A stretch of 64,000 bases of DNA from Saccharibacillus kuerlensis DSM 22868. Its GTDB lineage: Bacteria; Bacillota; Bacilli; Paenibacillales; Paenibacillaceae. The translations under genes were made by a program, and so were the position numbers. The stretch lies in contig NZ_KB899277.1 of NCBI RefSeq assembly GCF_000378145.1, positions 124,001-188,000 on the forward strand, in the 5' to 3' direction. Positions 25,691 through 34,896 of the stretch are shown in pieces. The notes under the pieces are model-generated. The model was not told the origin of the DNA. It made no database searches and saw nothing but the letters and a program-made list of their open reading frames with translations. Position 1 is the stretch's first letter. Each line of letters begins with the position of its first letter.

Positions 25691-26626
25691 TTACGCCAGC
25701 GCTTCGGCAAGCGCATCTGCGCTTTCCAAACTATTCACACTAAAAATCCGTACGGACTTATCAATCTTTTTGATCAGACCGCTCAATACATTTCCAGGTC
25801 CAATCTCGATAAAGGTATCGACACCTTCTCCGATCAACCACTGTACGCTGTCTTCCCACAGTACCGGGGAATAAACCTGACTGATCAAGGATTCACGAAT
25901 GTCTTCCGCACCGGTTACTGGACGGGCGCCGACATTTGCGACAACCGGTACGGAACCGGTATTGAACGTTATGCCGGCCAGCTTTTCACCCAGCTGTTCC
26001 GCCGCTTCCTTCATCAGCGAAGAGTGAAACGGGCCGCTAACTTCAAGCGGAATCGCCCGCTTGGCGCCGATTTCTTTGACACGGGCAATCAGCGCTTCCA
26101 CACCTTCCGAAGATCCGGATACGACGATTTGACCTGGGCAGTTGATGTTCGCCGGCTCCACGACCGTCCCGGATGCCGAAATTTCGGCACACAGCTCGGC
26201 AAGCTTCGTTCGTTCCGCACCGAGAACCGCCGCCATAGCGCCGCGTCCTCCCGGAACAGCAGCTTCCATGAATTGTCCGCGGGCACGGACTGTCGATACC
26301 GCATCTTCGAACGAAAGTACGCCAGCTGCCGCCAACGCACTGTATTCGCCCAGACTGTGGCCGGCCGCGTAATCGGCTTCGATCCCTTTTGCCTTTACGG
26401 CCTGCAGCAAAGCCAGACTAGCCGTCAGAAGTGCCGGCTGCGTATTGGCCGTCTGCTTTAGATCTTCAGCAGGGCCTTCGAAGACCAGCTTCGTCAAGTC
26501 AAATCCGAGCGCTTTATCCGCCGTTTCGAACAGGGACTTGGCTTCCGGCAGCGCATCGTAAACGTCGCGGGCCATGCCTACGCTCTGTGCGCCCTGACCG
26601 GGAAATACAAATGCAATTTTACCCAT
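25691..26626 (-). CDS. fabD: Malonyl-CoA:ACP transacylase
   Basis: This enzyme loads malonyl groups onto ACP. It starts MGKIAFVFPGQGAQ, the acyltransferase signature, with the nucleophile in GHSLGEYSALAAAG (Ser ~92), the catalytic His in GPFHSSLM and a late IEIGPGNVLSGL. AGGAGAG precedes the ATG. It is placed between fabH and fabG in the FapR-controlled operon. 311 residues is typical. Confidence 0.97.
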   Translation of the reverse strand: MGKIAFVFPGQGAQSVGMARDVYDALPEAKSLFETADKALGFDLTKLVFEGPAEDLKQTANTQPALLTASLALLQAVKAKGIEADYAAGHSLGEYSALAAAGVLSFEDAVSTVRARGQFMEAAVPGGRGAMAAVLGAERTKLAELCAEISASGTVVEPANINCPGQIVVSGSSEGVEALIARVKEIGAKRAIPLEVSGPFHSSLMKEAAEQLGEKLAGITFNTGSVPVVANVGARPVTGAEDIRESLISQVYSPVLWEDSVQWLIGEGVDTFIEIGPGNVLSGLIKKIDKSVRIFSVNSLESADALAEALA

Positions 26627-26675
26627 TGCAAACTCTCCTACCTTCCGTTGACATTAATCCTTTACAAGACCTGGC

Positions 26676-27665
26676 TTACCAGATCAGAGCCGCTCCGCCC
26701 CAAGTCAGACCGCCGCCGAATCCGACCATAATCACCCGATCGCCTTCTTTGACCCGACCTTCTTCGACCGCTTCTACCAATGCCAGCGGAATCGAAGCTG
26801 CCGACGTGTTGGCATACTTGTCCACGTTGATCATCACCCGGTCTTCCGACAGATCCAAACGCTGCATCGCAGACTGAATGATTCGGATATTGGCCTGATG
26901 CGGAATAAACAAGTCGATGTCTTCCTTGGTCATCTCCGCTTTACGCAGCACTTCTTCGGTCGCCGTCCCCATAACCCGCACTGCGAATTTGAAAACATCG
27001 CGACCGTTCATTTGAATAAAATGCTGACGTTGATCAATCGTTTCCTGCGAAGCCGGAAGACGGGAACCGCCCGCTGCCTGCTGCAGCAGACCACCACCCG
27101 CTCCTTCGGCTCCCAGATCAAATGACTGGAATCCGCGTCCTTCCGGTACTTCGCCGAGAATGACTGCTCCTGCGCCGTCACCGAACAGTACGCAGGTATT
27201 GCGGTCGGTGTAATCGGTAATGCGCGACAGAGTGTCCGCGCCGATAACCAGGGCATTGTTATACATTCCGTTCTGAATAAAGCCGGTTGCGGCCGCAAGG
27301 CTGTAGACAAAGCCCGAGCAGGCCGCGCCAAGATCGAATGCCGCCGCTTTCTTGGCACCCAACTTGTCCTGCAAAATGCAGGCCGTCGAAGGGAAAGACG
27401 TATCCGGAGTAACTGTCGCTACGATGATCAGATCCAGCTGATCGGCTGTCATTCCCGCCGACTCCAATGCATGAACCGCCGCTTCGTAAGCCAGATCGGA
27501 AGTCGCTTGTTCCGGTGCCGCGATATGACGCTCCCGGATTCCTGTGCGACTGACAATCCATTCGTCGTTCGTATCCACCATTTTTTCGAGCTCCGCATTG
27601 TCCAGGATACGCTCCGGTACATATTTGCCCGTTCCGATCACGCCGACCGGCCGTAAATTCTTCAT
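26676..27665 (-). CDS. fabH: 3-oxoacyl-ACP synthase III
   Basis: This enzyme starts fatty acid synthesis by condensing acyl-CoA, in this phylum often branched, with malonyl-ACP. The catalytic Cys lies in FDLGAACSGFVYSLA, His in FIPHQANIRI and Asn in the NTSAASIPLAL region. I prefer ATG 27665 (MKNLRPVGVIGTG), which has GAAGTGAG upstream and matches homologue N termini; the alternative GTG 27680 would give a GTGA overlap with plsX. It is in the order plsX-fabH-fabD. Confidence 0.96.
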   Translation of the reverse strand: MKNLRPVGVIGTGKYVPERILDNAELEKMVDTNDEWIVSRTGIRERHIAAPEQATSDLAYEAAVHALESAGMTADQLDLIIVATVTPDTSFPSTACILQDKLGAKKAAAFDLGAACSGFVYSLAAATGFIQNGMYNNALVIGADTLSRITDYTDRNTCVLFGDGAGAVILGEVPEGRGFQSFDLGAEGAGGGLLQQAAGGSRLPASQETIDQRQHFIQMNGRDVFKFAVRVMGTATEEVLRKAEMTKEDIDLFIPHQANIRIIQSAMQRLDLSEDRVMINVDKYANTSAASIPLALVEAVEEGRVKEGDRVIMVGFGGGLTWGGAALIW

Positions 27666-27676
27666 CTTTATGTCAC

Positions 27677-28690
27677 TCACTTCCCGCTGATTTGCTGATT
27701 CACACTTTCCATACTTGCCGAAATACTCTCGACAAGATGATGTTCCAATGCCGTACGTGTCTGCCGAACCGCATTCTTGATCGCTTCGGCGTCGGAGGAT
27801 CCGTGCGCTTTGATAACAAGACCGTTAAGTCCGAGCAGCGGCGCTCCGCCATGCTCCTTGTAATCCATTTTCGACTTGAGACCGCGAAGTTGGGGCATGA
27901 CAAGCGCAGCACCGATCTTTGCCTTGAATGATGAAGTTAGTTCTTTCTTGAGCAGCTTGAATACGGCCCCCGCTGTTCCTTCAAGCGATTTAAGCATGAT
28001 GTTGCCGGCAAAGCCATCGCAGACGAGAACGTCGCAGACACCGTCCAGAATGTCGCGGGCTTCGACATTGCCGACAAAATTTACCGGCAGTTCCGAAATC
28101 AGCGGAAACGCCGCTTTCGTCAGTTCGTTGCCTTTGCCCGGCTCCGTTCCGACATTCAGCAGGCCGACTCGCGGACGCTCGATACCGTGTACCTTTTCCC
28201 GGTAGAGGCTGCCCATCAGCGCATACTGCGCCAGATGCTCGGGTTTGGCGTCCATGTTGGCGCCCAGATCAAGTGCAAGCGTACCGCGTCCATCCTCGTC
28301 CAATGATGGAATCATTGGCGCCAATGCCGGACGCTCCACGCCGTTCATTCGACCGACGACAAGCAGTCCAGCCGTCATCAATGCACCAGTGTTGCCCGCC
28401 GAGATCATGGCGTCGGCTTCGCCTTCCTTGACCATACGTCCGGCCACAACCATCGAAGCGTCTTTCTTGCGGCGAACAGCCTTGACCGGCTCGTCATCGC
28501 CAGAAATAACTTCGCCTGCATGGACAATTTCAAGATTTGGCCTGCCCTCGCCAATCAGCGGCTTGAGCTTGACCTCGTCGCCAACGAGCTTGATGGTGAT
28601 GTCGCTCCATTCGGCAGCCGCCGCAAGTGCTCCCGCTGCCGCACTTTCCGGTGCATGATCCCCGCCCATGGCGTCTATTGCAATAATCAT
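27677..28690 (-). CDS. plsX: Phosphate acyltransferase PlsX
   Basis: PlsX converts acyl-ACP to acyl-phosphate for PlsY, linking fatty acid and phospholipid synthesis. It begins [14 protein letters not shown] and contains [28 protein letters not shown] and [14 protein letters not shown], all family motifs; 337 residues. GGGAGGA precedes the ATG. It is directly downstream of fapR, as in Bacillus, and under the FapR operator at 29582-29598. Confidence 0.97.
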   Translation of the reverse strand: MIIAIDAMGGDHAPESAAAGALAAAAEWSDITIKLVGDEVKLKPLIGEGRPNLEIVHAGEVISGDDEPVKAVRRKKDASMVVAGRMVKEGEADAMISAGNTGALMTAGLLVVGRMNGVERPALAPMIPSLDEDGRGTLALDLGANMDAKPEHLAQYALMGSLYREKVHGIERPRVGLLNVGTEPGKGNELTKAAFPLISELPVNFVGNVEARDILDGVCDVLVCDGFAGNIMLKSLEGTAGAVFKLLKKELTSSFKAKIGAALVMPQLRGLKSKMDYKEHGGAPLLGLNGLVIKAHGSSDAEAIKNAVRQTRTALEHHLVESISASMESVNQQISGK

Positions 28691-28791
28691 TTCCGAATCC
28701 TCCCTGTGCGTTGACCTCGTTCTAGTTTTGGTTTTCGTTTGACGCTTCCGAATTCCCGGAACTTCACTCGGTCAACGCGTTCGTGACCGGG

Positions 28792-29364
28792 TTACCGGCT
28801 CTTGTCGTCGGATCGGTAAATAATGAAATTCCCTTGAAAGACCATTTCTTCGCCGACATAAGACAGCACTTCGACTTTGGCTCTGCCCGCCTTGCCCGGA
28901 CTGCTCCGCACATACGCTTTGGCGATACACTTCTCGCCAAGATGGATCGGACGGACAAATCGCAGATCCGCAGAAGCGGTAAGTGCGATCTCATCGTTGA
29001 TGACTGCAACAGCCAACGAATTGGCCTGGGCGAAAATATGATGTCCGCGCGCAATCTGCGTGCGGCTGAATACATGTTCCTCGCGAATTTCAAAAATCGA
29101 AATGCCGCTCCGGTCAAGCTGAAGATCGATAATATCGCCGATGACTTCTTCCGCAGCCAGCGACCGCACCTGATCGTACGACCGTTCCGCCATCAGCTTC
29201 ATTCGCTCGCGGAGCTCAGGAATCCCGAGCTCCATCCGGTCGAGACGAATAGTCTGAATGCTGACTTTGAGACGGCGGGTCAGTTCCCGGTCGGTTACGA
29301 ACGGATTCTCGTCGATCAGTTCGACGAGCCTCTGCTGGCGCTGACGTTTTGGTAAACGTTCGAT
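28792..29364 (-). CDS. fapR: Fatty acid biosynthesis regulator FapR, AUC start
   Basis: FapR represses fatty acid and phospholipid genes and is released by malonyl-CoA. The C-terminal hot-dog domain reads ARGHHIFAQANSLAVAVI and SYVGEEMVFQGNF. The first internal ATG (29235) would remove the DNA-binding domain. Reading upstream in the same open frame gives IERLPKRQRQQRLVELI, then the HTH VTDRELTRRLKVSIQTIRLD, which aligns with full-length FapR. The only codon in position is ATC 29364-29362, exactly eight bases after AAGGAGG; no ATG, GTG or TTG occurs between. The product of 190 residues matches the ~188 of Bacillus. So I call an AUC start, with a sequencing error as the alternative. Confidence 0.88.
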   Translation of the reverse strand: MERLPKRQRQQRLVELIDENPFVTDRELTRRLKVSIQTIRLDRMELGIPELRERMKLMAERSYDQVRSLAAEEVIGDIIDLQLDRSGISIFEIREEHVFSRTQIARGHHIFAQANSLAVAVINDEIALTASADLRFVRPIHLGEKCIAKAYVRSSPGKAGRAKVEVLSYVGEEMVFQGNFIIYRSDDKSR

Positions 29365-29581
29365 GCCGGTCTCCTCCTTATGCCGACGTCCGCAAGGGCG
29401 CCGGCCGTTCCTGAACCGCCTGATTAAGGCTTGCTGTTTGTACGTTGTCCCCCATCATGCCGAACAACGTACGGATCCGATATTCGCGCCCGTCTCCGGG
29501 CCGCTTCCCCTTTGAATCAAAGACTTCGCGCGGGCTGCGCAATCAAGTGCGCTTATTATGTATAACCGGCGCAAAAACTTT

Positions 29582-29598
29582 TTAGAACCTGGTACTAA
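29582..29598. promoter_or_regulatory. FapR operator
   Basis: TTAGAACCTGGTACTAA differs at one position from the palindromic FapR box TTAGTACCTGGTACTAA. It lies just downstream of a minus-strand -10 (TATACT, 29609-29604), ideal for repression of the fapR operon. It leaves a leader of about 230 nt before the fapR start, containing a 9-bp hairpin (29440-29448 with 29464-29472). Confidence 0.9.
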
Positions 29599-29603
29599 CC
29601 GCT

Positions 29604-29609
29604 AGTATA
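29604..29609 (-). promoter_or_regulatory. -10 element of the fapR-plsX-fab operon
   Basis: Minus-strand TATACT immediately upstream of the FapR box; the -35 region is a T-rich stretch (TTTCTT) that fits the consensus poorly. Confidence 0.6.
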
Positions 29610-29696
29610 AAGCATTCTTTTCAAAAAAGAAAGAGGTCAGCAGAAACACCCCTAGGAATCACACGCTCGGTAGGTTTAAAAAAGTAAAAATTCCAT

Positions 29697-29725
29697 AAGA
29701 AAAAGCCCCGCCAAAGGCGAGGCTT
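29697..29725 (-). terminator. Terminator of yceD-rpmF
   Basis: Minus-strand AAAGCCTCGCC, loop TTT, GGCGGGGCTTT followed by TTCTT; the single imperfect pair is G-U in RNA. It separates the rpmF transcript from the fapR promoter. Confidence 0.9.
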
Positions 29726-29864
29726 TCTACAGACCGGTTAGCCGGCCTGTTCCTGAGAATCTTTAAAGACTACGAGTCGACAGGCCCCGCCAAATTGATG
29801 TTCAAGCTGCCGAAATAACGGGAACTCGTTCTTCAAAAGCGGCACTCATCTTCTCATAAGTTCC

Positions 29865-30038
29865 TTATTGGGAAATAACTTCTCTGGATTTGTAAGTTCC
29901 GCAAACTTTGCATACGTGGTGAGCCAGTTTCAGCTCTCCGCATTGTTCGCACTTCACCATGCCCGGCACCGCCAGCTTGAAATGCGTGCGGCGCTTGTCG
30001 CGGCGTGTCTTGGACGTTCTCCGTTGAGGTACTGCCAT
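29865..30038 (-). CDS. rpmF: 50S ribosomal protein L32
   Basis: The 57-residue protein starts [20 protein letters not shown] and carries the zinc-ribbon pairs CEQC and CKVC, so it is the zinc-binding (C+) form. The ATG 30038 is set by AAGGAGG eight bases upstream. It is paired with the upstream DUF177 gene, the usual yceD-rpmF arrangement, and is followed by the terminator 29697-29725. Confidence 0.97.
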   Translation of the reverse strand: MAVPQRRTSKTRRDKRRTHFKLAVPGMVKCEQCGELKLAHHVCKVCGTYKSREVISQ

Positions 30039-30192
30039 GTTTAACACCTCCTTATTCAAGTCAACCGGCCCGAAGGCCGGAATTTAGCCTGAAACGCTGT
30101 GCGCTCATGCTCATTCCAAAACAAAGAAATGCAACGAAAAAGCCGGATGGTTCTCCGTTTCTCGTAATAATCGCTCATTTCGGGACAAGCAC

Positions 30193-30702
30193 TTACTTAA
30201 AGAAATCTTTGAGTCCGGCAAGCCGGGGGTCGATTACCGTATTGTCGCATCCGCAGGCCGTTTCGTTCAGATTGGTTCCACATGTCTGGCATAGACCTTT
30301 GCAGTCTTTCTTGCAGAGCGGAGAGTTGGGCACGCCCAGCGTCACATACTCTTCCAAGTACGGTGTCAGCAGAACTTCGTCCACACTCGCGAGGATCATA
30401 TCCTCATCATCTTCAAGATCGGCCTCGCCCTCTTCACGCTCCTTAAACCGTTCATCGAACGGAATATCAAGCTTAATGTGGGCGGGTTCCAAACAGCGCG
30501 AGCAAACCATATCCAAATGTCCCGAAAGCGTTCCGCGTACTTCTACCAATCCATCCATCGTCGGGTAAGCCGTCAGATCGGCATGGAAAGGAGCAGCGGA
30601 GATTACATCCGTGCGACCTTCGATTGATCGTTCAATCGGCACACTGCCGTCCAAACGAACCGGTTCGCCGTTTTGAATCGTTCTGCGCATATGCAGACGC
30701 AT
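30193..30702 (-). CDS. yceD: YceD/DUF177 family protein
   Basis: DUF177 proteins are required for normal 23S rRNA maturation in characterised bacteria and plastids and are linked to L32. The core shows VCSRCLEPAHIKLD, an acidic stretch EEGEADLEDDEDM, and two late Cys pairs, CKGLCQTCGTNLNETACGC, before DPRLAGLKDFFK. The ATG at 30702 (MRLHMRRT) is best placed relative to GGAGTG; two ATGs upstream are too close to it. The promoter at 30729-30758 drives it with rpmF. Confidence 0.93.
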   Translation of the reverse strand: MRLHMRRTIQNGEPVRLDGSVPIERSIEGRTDVISAAPFHADLTAYPTMDGLVEVRGTLSGHLDMVCSRCLEPAHIKLDIPFDERFKEREEGEADLEDDEDMILASVDEVLLTPYLEEYVTLGVPNSPLCKKDCKGLCQTCGTNLNETACGCDNTVIDPRLAGLKDFFK

Positions 30703-30728
30703 ATTCATCACTCCAAACAAACAAAGTT

Positions 30729-30758
30729 ATTATATCGACTTTACTTCCGTTTTGTCAA
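30729..30758 (-). promoter_or_regulatory. Strong sigma-A promoter for yceD-rpmF
   Basis: Minus-strand TTGACA (30758-30753), 18-nt spacer, TATAAT (30734-30729), both consensus, 27 bp from the start codon. Confidence 0.88.
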
Positions 30759-31005
30759 CCGTCAGTCAAGTATTTTTCATTTACGCCCTTTTCGGCGCCC
30801 AGCGCGGCTTAAGAGAGTGTTTCACCCTTTCGCCGAAGCCTTCACGCGTGTAAGCTAGAAGAAGTGTGCGCGAATTCCGTTATCCGCTCTTGTCCTCCGC
30901 GGAATCACCAGCCTGTTTGAAAATTCAACGAGCTCGGCAATACCGGACGAATGTTTATTCTACCATATATTTTCTTCCTTGTTAAGAGAGGAGACGTGTT
31001 CTTTC

Positions 31006-32250
31006 ATGAAAACAGTCGGTTTAATTGTCGAATACAACCCGTTTCACAACGGACATCTGCTGCACCTGAAGCGCTCGCTCGAAATTTCAGGCGCTGAAGC
31101 CTCGGTCGCCGTTATGAGCGGGCCATTTACTCAGCGCGGCGAACCCGCCCTGCTATCCAAGCGCGCCCGCGCCGAAATGGCTTTGGCTGCCGGCGTAGAT
31201 CTTGTGCTGGAATTACCCGTTTTATACGCTCTGCAGCCTGCGGAATGGTTCGCTTTCGGCGCTGTGTCGCTGCTTGATGCGACCGGAGTCGTGGACAGCA
31301 TGTGCTTTGGCAGCGAGAGCGGCGAGATCGCGCCGCTGGAGGAGCTGGCTTCGCGCATGCAGGGCGGCGAATCGCCGGCCATGCGCGAAGCACTGCGTCA
31401 GGCCCTGAATGCGGGCCTGAGCTACCCGGCCGCCTATGCGAAGGCGGCCTCTGGGCAGGACGGCGGCCATTCCGCCGCGGCCGCCGCCCTGCTGGGCAAT
31501 CCGAACGATACGCTCGGATTGCATTACGTGCTGGCGCTGCGCCGCCTCGCCAGCGGGATCACGCCGCTCGCCGTGCGGCGCGAGCAGGCCGGCTACCATG
31601 ATGCCGACCTGCCCGTCGGCGGAGCCATCGCCAGCGCGACGGCAGTGCGCGCGGCTCTCGCGCGCGGGGCGGACGGCCTTGAACAGGCCGCCCCTTACCT
31701 GCCTCCCTCCTCGCTGCGCGTGCTTCGCCGCGAAGCGCAGGCCGGCCGCATGCTGGCGGACGGCTGGGAGGCGCTGGCGCAGCCTCTATTGGCCGCGCTC
31801 ATCACCCGCGCGCCGGAAGAGCTGGCCCTCGTCCCGGAAGCCGCCGAGGGCTTAGAGCACCGCATCGCGGCCGCGCTGCCGCGCCTGCCCGAACCGGGCG
31901 TAGAGGCGCTGCTCGCCGCGATCAAGACCAAGCGCTATACGCGCACCCGTCTTCAGCGGCTGCTGGCGCATGCGCTTCTGAACCATCGCGGTCCCATGTT
32001 TGACCGCGAAAGCCTCTCCTCCGGACCGCAGTATCTCCGCGTGCTCGGCTTTTCGCCGAAAGGCCGCCAACTGCTCAAAAACATGAAAAAAACGGCGAAA
32101 CTGCCGGTTGTCGTCCGGGCCGCGGATTGTTCCCATCCGCAGCTTACGCTCGACATCCAAGCTTCCGCCGTTCACGGTTCGGCTTTTCCATCTCCTCAAG
32201 TCCGGGAAATGTATGCCGACTATTATGCACCGCCGGTCACTGAATTTTAA
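31006..32250 (+). CDS. tmcAL: tRNA(Met) cytidine acetate ligase (YlbM)
   Basis: TmcAL uses ATP and acetate to form N4-acetylcytidine in the wobble position of elongator tRNA-Met. The nucleotidyltransferase signature VEYNPFHNGH stands at residues ~7-16, followed by MSGPFTQRGEPAL. The central third (31300-31950) is GC-rich and Ala-rich compared with its flanks, but the frame is intact. ATG 31006 is chosen because GAGAGGAG lies upstream; an in-frame start nine codons earlier has none. It is divergent from yceD and converges on ylbL. Confidence 0.93.
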   Translation: MKTVGLIVEYNPFHNGHLLHLKRSLEISGAEASVAVMSGPFTQRGEPALLSKRARAEMALAAGVDLVLELPVLYALQPAEWFAFGAVSLLDATGVVDSMCFGSESGEIAPLEELASRMQGGESPAMREALRQALNAGLSYPAAYAKAASGQDGGHSAAAAALLGNPNDTLGLHYVLALRRLASGITPLAVRREQAGYHDADLPVGGAIASATAVRAALARGADGLEQAAPYLPPSSLRVLRREAQAGRMLADGWEALAQPLLAALITRAPEELALVPEAAEGLEHRIAAALPRLPEPGVEALLAAIKTKRYTRTRLQRLLAHALLNHRGPMFDRESLSSGPQYLRVLGFSPKGRQLLKNMKKTAKLPVVVRAADCSHPQLTLDIQASAVHGSAFPSPQVREMYADYYAPPVTEF

Positions 32251-32298
32251 TTCCCTGACCGGGAAAATCTATAAATTCTCTTCTTTTTTGTATAATGG

Positions 32299-33327
32299 TT
32301 AACCGTAATTAACAGGAAGTTTATCGATATACGCTAATGCATCTTGCAGTGTTTTCACAGGAACAAGCGTCATTGACCCTCCGGTTTCTTTCATTTTTTT
32401 CTCTGCAACCGCAAAATTCCCTTCGGGAACAAAGAAGATGTCGGCGCCTCTGCGTTCAGCGGCTACAACTTTGTGCTGAATGCCGCCGATTTCGCCCACT
32501 GTTCCGTCGGACTTGATCGTTCCGGTGCCTGCAATCCGGTAACCGCGGGTCAGATCGCCGGGCGTCAGCTGGTTGTAGATCTCCAGCGTAAACATCAATC
32601 CCGCCGAAGGGCCTCCTACCTGAGTTTGAGTAAAATAGACTTCATCGGAAGGATTCTCAGGATCGATGCGAAGCACCTCGCCCGTCGAAACGCCGAAACC
32701 TGGGCGGGTCGTGCCGTCGTCGTTCAGAATAGCGACCAGTTTTACGGGTTGTTCGATCGGCCGTCCTGCCCGCTCTATCGATACTTCCACGACATCGCCG
32801 ACGGAATGGCTTTCAAGCAAATTGCGCAGTCCCTCCAACGTGAAGATTTTCTCGCCTTCCACTGCAATGATTTTGTCTCCGGTGATAAACTCTTTTTGCT
32901 GCGGGTCACGATCGGGCACGGTCGTAATAAAAACGTACTCCGTCTCAATACCGAATTTGACTCCGGCTTCACGATAAGCGGCCGCAATCGCCGAGGATTG
33001 CGACGAGTTCATATAATACTGCTGCGTGATCCGGTACTCGTCATCGTCTTGATCCTTGATACGCTTGCCGATATCGGCATTTTCGTCCAACAGCGAGAGT
33101 CCCAGCAGGGCCAGGTTAGCGTATGTGACGGAGACGGTTGTCATCATGAATGAGCCCCGCTCTTCCATCTCTCCCTCCGCTACGCGCACCATCGGTTTCA
33201 CTTCGTCCGCGCTGCCGGGCCGCTCGATCGTATACGAAGTCGGCATATAAACGACGACGTACACCAGCAGGGCGAGACAGAGCAGATAAGCCAGAGTCCG
33301 GATCCGCGGAATTGTGGAACGCAGCAT
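32299..33327 (-). CDS. ylbL: PDZ/Lon-type membrane serine protease (YlbL/SepM family)
   Basis: The N-terminal transmembrane segment (~10-30) is followed by a PDZ domain (~130-215, ITGDKIIAVEGEKIFTLEGL) and a C-terminal Lon (S16) protease domain with Ser in GGPSAGLMF and Lys in IGGIQHKVVAAERRGAD. Homologues cleave peptide signals (SepM) or regulatory proteins at the outer face of the membrane; the substrate here is unknown. The 342-residue length is standard. It sits beside coaD-rsmD, as in Bacillus. GAGGAG lies 13 bases from the ATG, somewhat far. Confidence 0.93.
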   Translation of the reverse strand: MLRSTIPRIRTLAYLLCLALLVYVVVYMPTSYTIERPGSADEVKPMVRVAEGEMEERGSFMMTTVSVTYANLALLGLSLLDENADIGKRIKDQDDDEYRITQQYYMNSSQSSAIAAAYREAGVKFGIETEYVFITTVPDRDPQQKEFITGDKIIAVEGEKIFTLEGLRNLLESHSVGDVVEVSIERAGRPIEQPVKLVAILNDDGTTRPGFGVSTGEVLRIDPENPSDEVYFTQTQVGGPSAGLMFTLEIYNQLTPGDLTRGYRIAGTGTIKSDGTVGEIGGIQHKVVAAERRGADIFFVPEGNFAVAEKKMKETGGSMTLVPVKTLQDALAYIDKLPVNYG

Positions 33328-33359
33328 AATGGTCGTTCATCTCCTCTTGCTTGTACTTG

Positions 33360-33401
33360 CGCCCGTAGGCAGCCTCTACTCGCAGAGGCCGCCTACGGGC
33401 G
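33360..33401. terminator. Hairpin between coaD and ylbL
   Basis: An 18-pair stem (11 bp, one mismatch, 6 bp) with a 6-nt loop, 29 bp past the coaD stop. No U tract follows on the minus strand, so it may be an incomplete terminator or processing site. Confidence 0.6.
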
Positions 33402-33430
33402 AGACTTTATGGGCTATCTGTCGTGCGATC

Positions 33431-33934
33431 TTATTTGCCGTGCAACTTCGACTTTAGCGCCGCCTGAACTTCGGGCGTCACTAGTTCGCTCACGTCACCG
33501 TCGAACTGCGCGATTTCTTTGACCACACTGGAGCTTAGGTACGAGTACAATGGGTTGGTCATCATAAAAATGGTTTCTACATTTTCATTCAGCTTCCGGT
33601 TCGTCGTGGCAATTTGCAGCTCGTATTCAAAATCCGTTACCGAGCGAACCCCCCGTACAACGACCTGTGCCTTTTTTTGATCCACATAGTTGACGAGCAG
33701 ATCGCGGAATACGTCTACTTCTACGTTCGGCATATCAGCCGTTCCCTGCCGCAGCAGTTCTGCCCGTTCTTCAACCGTAAACATTGGCTTTTTGCTCAGG
33801 TTATTGAGAACCGCCACAATCAAACGATCGTACTGTCTCGCGGCGCGCCGGATAATGTCCATGTGTCCGAGCGTCACCGGGTCAAAGCTTCCCGGATATA
33901 CGGCAATACGTTCGATTCTGCTTTCCTTTTCCAT
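33431..33934 (-). CDS. coaD: Phosphopantetheine adenylyltransferase
   Basis: This catalyses the penultimate step of coenzyme A synthesis. The 167-residue product starts [19 protein letters not shown], with the nucleotidyltransferase motif TLGHMDI, the phosphopantetheine-binding [14 protein letters not shown] and the closing YLSSSVVKE. The ATG at 33934 overlaps the rsmD stop (TAATG) and has AGAGGAGG upstream; the longer frame inside rsmD is not used. Confidence 0.97.
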   Translation of the reverse strand: MEKESRIERIAVYPGSFDPVTLGHMDIIRRAARQYDRLIVAVLNNLSKKPMFTVEERAELLRQGTADMPNVEVDVFRDLLVNYVDQKKAQVVVRGVRSVTDFEYELQIATTNRKLNENVETIFMMTNPLYSYLSSSVVKEIAQFDGDVSELVTPEVQAALKSKLHGK

Positions 33935-34533
33935 TATGCGTCCAAGTCCTCCTCTGTAGGTGGGTCTTCTTCGCCCTCTTCCGGATTCCAATCGTAGATG
34001 GAAACGGCAGTCTCACCGTATACGGCCTTACGCTGCAGAACAAATGAACCGAACGCTTCCGGATACTCGTATGAAGATTCGTATTCCAGAACGATAGTTG
34101 CTCCCGCGTTCAACAGACCGGTTTCTTCCATACGAAGCATCAGCTCCGCCCCGTTCTTCATTCGGTAAGGCGGATCCAGAAAGACCAGATCGAACGCTGT
34201 CTCACGCTTCGTCAGCGCTTTGAGCGCACGCTGCGCGTCATTGCGGTATACTTCGGCCCGATTTTCGAATCGTGTTGCTTTAAGATTGGACTTTATTACT
34301 TCGATGCTTTTGGTATCGGTGTCGACCAAGACCGCCCGCTCTGCTCCGCGGCTCAGCGCTTCGATCGCAAGTCCGCCCGTTCCGGCAAACAGATCGAGCG
34401 CTTGTCCTCCGTCGAAGAAGGGGCCGATCATACTGAATATCGCTTCTTTCACTTTATCGGTCGTCGGACGCGTTCCGCTGCCCGGTACCGCTTTAAGGGG
34501 TCTCCCCTTGGCTTCCCCCGCTACTACTCTCAC
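33934..34533 (-). CDS. rsmD: 16S rRNA (guanine-966-N2)-methyltransferase
   Basis: RsmD methylates G966 in the 30S head. The SAM-binding motif is [14 protein letters not shown] and the catalytic N6/N2 motif is LDPPYR. GTG 34533 is chosen: it begins the canonical (M/V)[10 protein letters not shown] and has GGGAGGA nine bases upstream. The product of 199 residues ends in an acidic tail. It is coupled with coaD by TAATG. Confidence 0.95.
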   Translation of the reverse strand: MRVVAGEAKGRPLKAVPGSGTRPTTDKVKEAIFSMIGPFFDGGQALDLFAGTGGLAIEALSRGAERAVLVDTDTKSIEVIKSNLKATRFENRAEVYRNDAQRALKALTKRETAFDLVFLDPPYRMKNGAELMLRMEETGLLNAGATIVLEYESSYEYPEAFGSFVLQRKAVYGETAVSIYDWNPEEGEEDPPTEEDLDA

Positions 34534-34677
34534 GCTAAGTTGTCCTCCCGTTCTTTCATGCTGTGCCTGCCTATCGGCTTTCCTTATCGTAACACAACCC
34601 GGCGGAGAGGAAAACGGCAAGAACTTTAGTGGGGAAGCCCGTCAGGGCTCCCGTCACTCTCTGCTTCATCCTGATAT

Positions 34678-34723
34678 AAAAAGACCGCTCCACTCCTTTC
34701 GGAGGCTGCGGCCGCGGTCTTTT
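34678..34723 (-). terminator. Terminator after the SMP-30 gene
   Basis: AAAAGACCGC (34679-34688) pairs with GCGGTCTTTT (34714-34723), and an inner CTCC/GGAG stem caps it. T-rich on both strands; it lies 174 bp beyond the SMP-30 stop. The sequence between (34724-34896) shows no gene. Confidence 0.75.
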
Positions 34724-34896
34724 ACCTATACGGACTTATCGTATTGGTCATAAAGTTATCTTATTGTCACAGAGTTATCTTGTTGAATAATGGATTTATC
34801 AAACCTGATCGACTGTTGGGCTTGCAGGAGCCGAGCGACATGTTTCGTCAACACCGGCTTTCTCCTTTCACTTTCAGTCTGCTGATTTCCGCCGCT

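Noticed and set aside
28792-29235. FapR starting at the first ATG (29235)
   Set aside because: This would remove the DNA-binding domain, whose codons are intact upstream in the same frame.
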